Part shown: positions 8,501 to 12,251 of the stretch, one piece after another
Numbering within the stretch: the stretch's first letter is position 1
Layout: every line of letters starts with the position of its first letter
Assembly (NCBI GenBank): GCA_028565635.1
Contig: JAOXYB010046668.1
Span: 1 to 12,251 of the forward strand
DNA: 12,251 nucleotides
Reading direction: 5' to 3'
Source of the DNA: Phoronis ovalis
Taxonomy: Eukaryota; Phoronida; Phoronidae
The notes under the pieces: generated by a model
What the model was told of the DNA's origin: nothing
Seen by the model: the letters and a program-made list of their open reading frames with translations, nothing else
Database searches by the model: none
Made by a program: the position numbers and the translations under genes

Positions 8501-10692
8501 GTGAATGCCCTTGCCTACAAGTATTTGATACCTGTATTTTGGCTTACACATTTATTGCCATATTCCTTTTGGAACAAGACCTGTTGTAAGTGATTACACA
8601 GTGCAGTGTTGATTGCAGGGGAGGGGGATTAGTCAATGCTTCTGTGTATATAGGGTTGAGTGTCCCCAGTTGATCCAGTTCTTTATATGGTATTTAAGAA
8701 GAAATGTTTTAGATTTATAACAGGTTTGGAGAAAACTATACCATACATTAATGAGTATTAAGCTGAAAAAAAATATTTTGGGTTGAAGAAACGCTATAAA
8801 CCCCATAGAAAACTTGGAAAGTGTTAGCTCTTCAAAGCGATACTGAAACCATGCAAACAATGGTTTATATGATAGTTTGTGATAATGTAGAAATCTTAGA
8901 AACCTAAATTGAAACAACTATTTATATAACTTTCTTGTCTCTCATTTGCCAAAGAGCATGCATCTGTAACTTGTGAACGTGTATAAATTATTACATTTAT
9001 TTTAATACAAACATTTTGGAGTAATAATCTTGATTTTTCAGCAAACAGGGTTTTTCATTTTAAGCAAACAGATTTTCTGATTAGAAAAATAGTTAAGAGA
9101 TACTTGGAAATTTATTTTTTCCTACTGTCATCATTTTATCTTCTTCCCTGATGGAAGAATGTTTGCAGTGGACCTTTTTTAACTCCACAAAAGTCAAATT
9201 AAATACACTCAAACTTCCTTGAAATTAAGTACATTCTCATACTGTCTATATTTAATTCTGTAGAGAATAATTTAGCTATTTGCATCAGTCACTAAAAGCT
9301 TTCTTCAAAAGCTACACAAATAGGGATTAACTCAGAATATATACCTGAAATGCTAATGCATCTAGAAAACTTTTGAGTTGTTTGACCAAAGGCAACACTT
9401 GACTTTTATTCTGTAATGCACTAATCCAGCAGCTGAAGCAACTTATGTGCTGTGATGTCCTTATCAGTATGATCAGAATGTTAAAAAAATGTCCTGTTTT
9501 ATTGGATAACTCACTGACCATTTACTGATATCATTTGTTAGTTAACTGGACCACCGAAAAGATTCTGTTAGAATTCACAATTTTTTTCCCAAATGCAGCG
9601 AAGAATAAAATACAATGTGGACTAAACCCGTTTTAAATTTTTTTTTTGTGTGCATGTCCTCATTCCAGTTTCGCATTTGCTACCCAATCACCACTCTGAT
9701 CTATTTTTGTGTTTTGTACAGTTTCCTAAATATCTTTTGACTTATTTTTGAGATCAAGATATGGACTTCTTAACAAAGATTAATGAATAGATTTGAAGTA
9801 AGACATTCAAAATTTATGTTGATCAGAAATACTGGTTGTACTACTGCTCTTGTCTCTATGTCTGACGCAGATTTGGCTTATGTGCCTAACCGAGATCTGT
9901 GAATATAAATTACTTATTTTCAACAACTGAGGATTTGTTCATTTGACAAAATGATGCTAATGAGGATTTGAAGTGAGATTTATATGACACATTTTACTAT
10001 TGATTCTTATTGTGCAAATATTATGAGCACATTTCATTCTATTGATTTCCCATATCTTTGTCTCCTGGGGTTGATTTCCATATTGACAAGTACATTTTTC
10101 ACATTCACGTGCCCTTCTTTCAATGGTAATGACTAACATCAATAGTCTCTACAATCTGTTTCAGAGTTGGCTCACTTACTTAAGAATTTTGCTAAGTCCC
10201 GCAAGATTTCCTGCAAACAGATTTGAGTTCTGTACTGTCTTCTTAATAGCTTGGAAAACAACGGACAACATAACATGCAGATAAATTATCAATTTTACAA
10301 TGTTTTTATTTTGTATATATATATCATAAGCTTAATTTTAACATGTATGATGTGGTTTGATTGTTCATACTTGATTGGGTCCCCGATTAGGACATTCAAC
10401 AGTTTTGGAAAAATTTGTTTTGAAGGTGAAAAAATGGGATTCTCGCAGTAGGTCCCAATGGCAGTCTTGAACAACTGGTTTTATGATTGACTAAAAAATA
10501 TGATACGTGAACTTACTTCAGTGCCGAATGAGATACTTGTTTGTGCACTTAGTTTGAGAACTTTTTTGCTAGGATACTTATAATCATTTTGGTTTCCCAG
10601 TAGGGTTTCTAAATAACCGAAATTAACAAATCTGCAATAGGAGTATCACAGTGCATGTTGTGCAAGTTTGAAATGTTTTTATAGTACTTTTT

Positions 10693-10960
10693 AGCCCCCA
10701 ACAGACATAGTCTGGAGGGGGGCTTATAATTTGGGTTCTGTCCGTCTTTCCATCTGTCCACAGTTGTTTCACGAAAATGAATGGGTGCATTTCTTTTGAT
10801 ATTTACTGGATACACAAGGTGCTACAGGGGATAAAGATGACATACAAACTTATCAGATCTAATGTGGAAGACTGTCAGCCATGTTGGAACCATTTCGTGA
10901 AAACGACCAGCTGGATTTCATTGATATTTAGCAGATTCAAGGTTCCAAGTTGTGCAGTTT
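10693..10960 (+). mobile_element. Hairpin-headed non-autonomous repeat with an internal duplication
   Basis: It opens with a strong two-part hairpin: AGCCCCC (10693-10699) pairs with GGGGGCT (10718-10724), and CAGAC (10702-10706) pairs with GTCTG (10710-10714). A pyrimidine-rich stretch with TCCGTC and TCTGTCC words follows (10740-10760). Hairpin-plus-tccgtcc heads of this sort mark a common interspersed repeat in mollusc genomes, as far as I recall. Downstream, about 40-55 bases at 10766-10819 recur at 10892-10943: GTTTCACGAAAATGA...TTTGATATTTACTGGAT against ATTTCGTGAAAACGA...ATTGATATTTAGCAGAT, offset 126 bases. No coding capacity is seen. The right end is uncertain. It lies in RYK intron 1. 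Confidence 0.55.
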
Positions 10961-11785
10961 AATTTTGTAGGGATCACACACATTTTAAAATCTTAACAAT
11001 TTCACTGAAAATGGTAACTGTCCAGGTAATATGACCTACTCAACGAAAAAAAAGATCTATACTTTTGTTTGTCTTTTTAATTAGCTAAAATTGCATTTAC
11101 ATGTTTTTTTAAATAGTTAGGGTTGCTGTTATAAGGCAGCACGTCTATTGGCTTTGTATGATTTCTTTCTTCCAATTTGATAATCGTCACATATCAGTAC
11201 AATTATTATCAAATTATCTGGTTGGGGGTTATGTCACAACTGTGACTTGTCATTTTTGAATCCACTTTGTTATCATTTTGTATTATAGATGCATCTTCCT
11301 AGGTAGGGAAATACAAGACATTCAATACTTGCCATCTGGAATATTTACCTGTCAATTAGCAGGTGTTGAATGGCATTGTGTATTCAGTGGGGGTAAATAC
11401 CACCTTAAGCTGCCATCATGTTGACATTACCATTTATACTGTTTACCAGTTAAGTGTTGTCTACTCTTGTGTTGTAGTCCCTATTGTTGAGGCTGCAGAT
11501 TTTAAATAATGTTTTAAGGACTTGTTAAGATACATTTAGAATTTCTTCAGGTTTCTAAACTTGTTTATTTAGTGAAATATAATTATGACTTTGACAATTT
11601 GTCCTCCATGACATCCTTGTCTACAGTGAAGATACTGTGTAGTATACTTCTGCCTTGTTCGGCGGTAATTCCGATTTGGAAAAGTTACAACAGATATATA
11701 CTTTTAAAATTCAAAGTAAGAAATACTACTGGCATGCTACATATATATACATATCAGTTATAACTGTGTTCATGTTTATTTTCAG

Positions 11786-11925
11786 GTATAACAGCAGAGC
11801 TGTATTATGTGCGCGGAGGAATTATTAATGACTATGCTCTAGGCTTTAGTATACCCATCCCTGCTGATATCAACCGAATACACTTCTTGTGGGAAAGTCT
11901 TAGAGAGGCTCCTCCAGAACCTGCA
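11786..11925 (+). CDS. RYK: RYK/Derailed-type Wnt receptor, exon 2: WIF domain continued
   Basis: The exon follows TTTATTTTCAG and ends at GCA|GTAAGT, giving GT plus 46 codons (phase 1 in, phase 0 out). The product begins ITAELYYVRGGIINDYALGF, continues SIPIPADINRIHFLWESL and ends REAPPEPA. The AELYYVR motif, the IINxYALxFxxPxPAxI segment and the aromatic HFLW (HFTW or SFTW in other RYK and Derailed proteins) identify it as the RYK WIF domain rather than WIF1, whose equivalent segment lacks AELYYVR. With exon 1 it gives an uninterrupted 84-residue N-terminus (37 + Gly + 46). The start reported by a plain frame search (GTG at 11809) is internal. The WIF domain binds Wnt ligands outside the cell. 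The remaining WIF strands, transmembrane helix and pseudokinase lie to the right of the window. Confidence 0.96.
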
Positions 11926-12251
11926 GTAAGTATTGACATACTGTTAAAAATATTTGCTTTCATTTTCTACTCGTGTGCAGATATCATTATTGAATGACAG
12001 TTTGTGCAGATTTTGATACTTCAGATAAGACTCCGCATCTGATTGGCTAATTCACAATGCCTTGTCTACCTTGTATTTATCAGAAGTGCATAGGAAAAAA
12101 CTGCAAGCTTAACCCGATTGATTGCTTTTGTCACCTCAACATTGAAACATTGAACCTCCCAGGTATTAAATAAAGGAGTTTGGCGCGCTAACCGGTTTAT
12201 ATCGTTGCCGATAGTTTTAGATGCTAAATTATCAATGTAAATATCGAGTTT
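11926..12251 (+). other. RYK: RYK intron 2 (start only)
   Basis: It begins with the consensus donor GTAAGT and runs to the window edge. No further WIF coding sequence, such as the next hydrophobic strand of the domain, was found in any plus-strand frame. The only recognisable content is a likely tRNA-derived SINE remnant at about 12120-12215. Confidence 0.8.
12120..12215 (-). mobile_element. Probable decayed tRNA-derived SINE head
   Basis: Read on the minus strand, ACCGGTTAGCGCGCCAAACT (12196 downwards) resembles the A-box region of tRNA-derived SINEs (GGTTAGCGCGCC...CTCC). GGTTCAATGTTTC (12156-12144) resembles a degraded B box (GGTTCGANTCC). A-box TAGC to B-box GGTTC is 34 bases, close to the spacing of such SINEs. 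It is not a functional tRNA: there is no anticodon arm or acceptor pairing. No poly(A) or simple-repeat tail was identified, so the limits are approximate. A chance match cannot be excluded. Confidence 0.35.

Larger units (their letters stand above)
4289..11785 (+). other. RYK: RYK intron 1 (7,497 bases)
   Basis: The intron begins GTAAGC (4289) and ends TTTATTTTCAG (11785), both good consensus, and is phase 1. It is AT-rich. It contains repeat copy B at 4848-5520 and a hairpin-headed element at 10693-10960. The parts 4291-4847, 5521-10692 and 10961-11785 hold no exon, RNA gene or recognisable repeat that I could support. The longest open frames inside (94 codons on the minus strand at 8633-8917, 84 codons at 5314-5568) are rich in Phe, Leu and Lys from the AT bias, or lie in repeat sequence. 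A short (TA)n run sits near 10314-10323. Long first introns of developmental receptors often hold enhancers, but nothing here identifies one. Confidence 0.85.

Noticed and set aside
8633-8917. 94-codon minus-strand frame
   Set aside because: It is Phe/Leu/Lys/Tyr-rich as expected from AT-rich DNA, with no recognised domain. I considered a transposon remnant but could not support it.
11572-11763. 63-codon plus-strand frame just before RYK exon 2
   Set aside because: It is in the intron, in a different exon context from RYK, has no similarity I recognise, and the acceptor at 11785 marks the true exon start.
12144-12196. Functional tRNA gene on the minus strand
   Set aside because: Box-like words are present but acceptor stem, anticodon arm and normal A-to-B spacing are missing, so only a SINE remnant is plausible.
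1-12251. CRISPR array, operon, prokaryotic defence or phage system
   Set aside because: Splice sites, exon phases and animal gene families show the window is eukaryotic. The only regular array (2611-2943) has units that touch one another, with no unique spacers of constant length.

Overview
The window is eukaryotic and animal. It is AT-rich, most of it is non-coding, its coding exons are short and bounded by consensus splice sites, and diverged interspersed repeats are scattered through it. The two recognisable genes are found across animals. The repeat families (a hairpin-headed element followed by a 'tccgtc...tctgtcc' stretch, a repeat with an internal tandem array, and a decayed tRNA-like SINE) suggest a marine invertebrate, most likely a bivalve or other mollusc. 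The species assignment is inference from memory of such genomes; the gene calls do not depend on it.

Two genes lie head to head. On the minus strand, 1093 to 963 is the first coding exon of CWC15, a spliceosome component of the Prp19/NTC-associated machinery. The rest of CWC15 lies beyond the left edge. On the plus strand, 4177-4288 and 11786-11925 are the first two coding exons of an RYK/Derailed-type Wnt receptor. Exon 1 encodes the signal peptide and the start of the WIF domain, and exon 2 continues the WIF domain. They are separated by a 7,497-base intron that interrupts a Gly codon (G|GT). Both ends of this intron fit the splice rules and join to give the conserved WIF start. The transmembrane and pseudokinase parts of RYK lie beyond the right edge. 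None of these exons is visible as a long open reading frame: all are under 50 codons, and CWC15 is masked by a longer frame-shadow on the same strand.

Layout: 1-314, nested inverted repeat (foldback-like) inside CWC15 intron 1; 315-962, rest of that intron; 963-1093, CWC15 exon; 1094-2534, upstream non-coding sequence; 2535-3492, interspersed repeat copy A with a ten-unit, about 32-bp tandem array; 3493-3854, AT-rich spacer; 3855-3879, YY1/ETS-like promoter cluster; 4177-4288, RYK exon 1; 4289-11785, RYK intron 1, holding repeat copy B (4848-5520) and a hairpin-headed element (10693-10960); 11786-11925, RYK exon 2; 11926-12251, start of intron 2, with a likely SINE remnant near the end.

The genes are neighbours but not a pathway: CWC15 acts in nuclear pre-mRNA splicing, RYK at the plasma membrane in Wnt signalling. 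I found no evidence for a novel defence, metabolic or mobile system. The less ordinary material is the repeat architecture, the divergent gene pair and the RYK leader, which is crowded with upstream ATGs.
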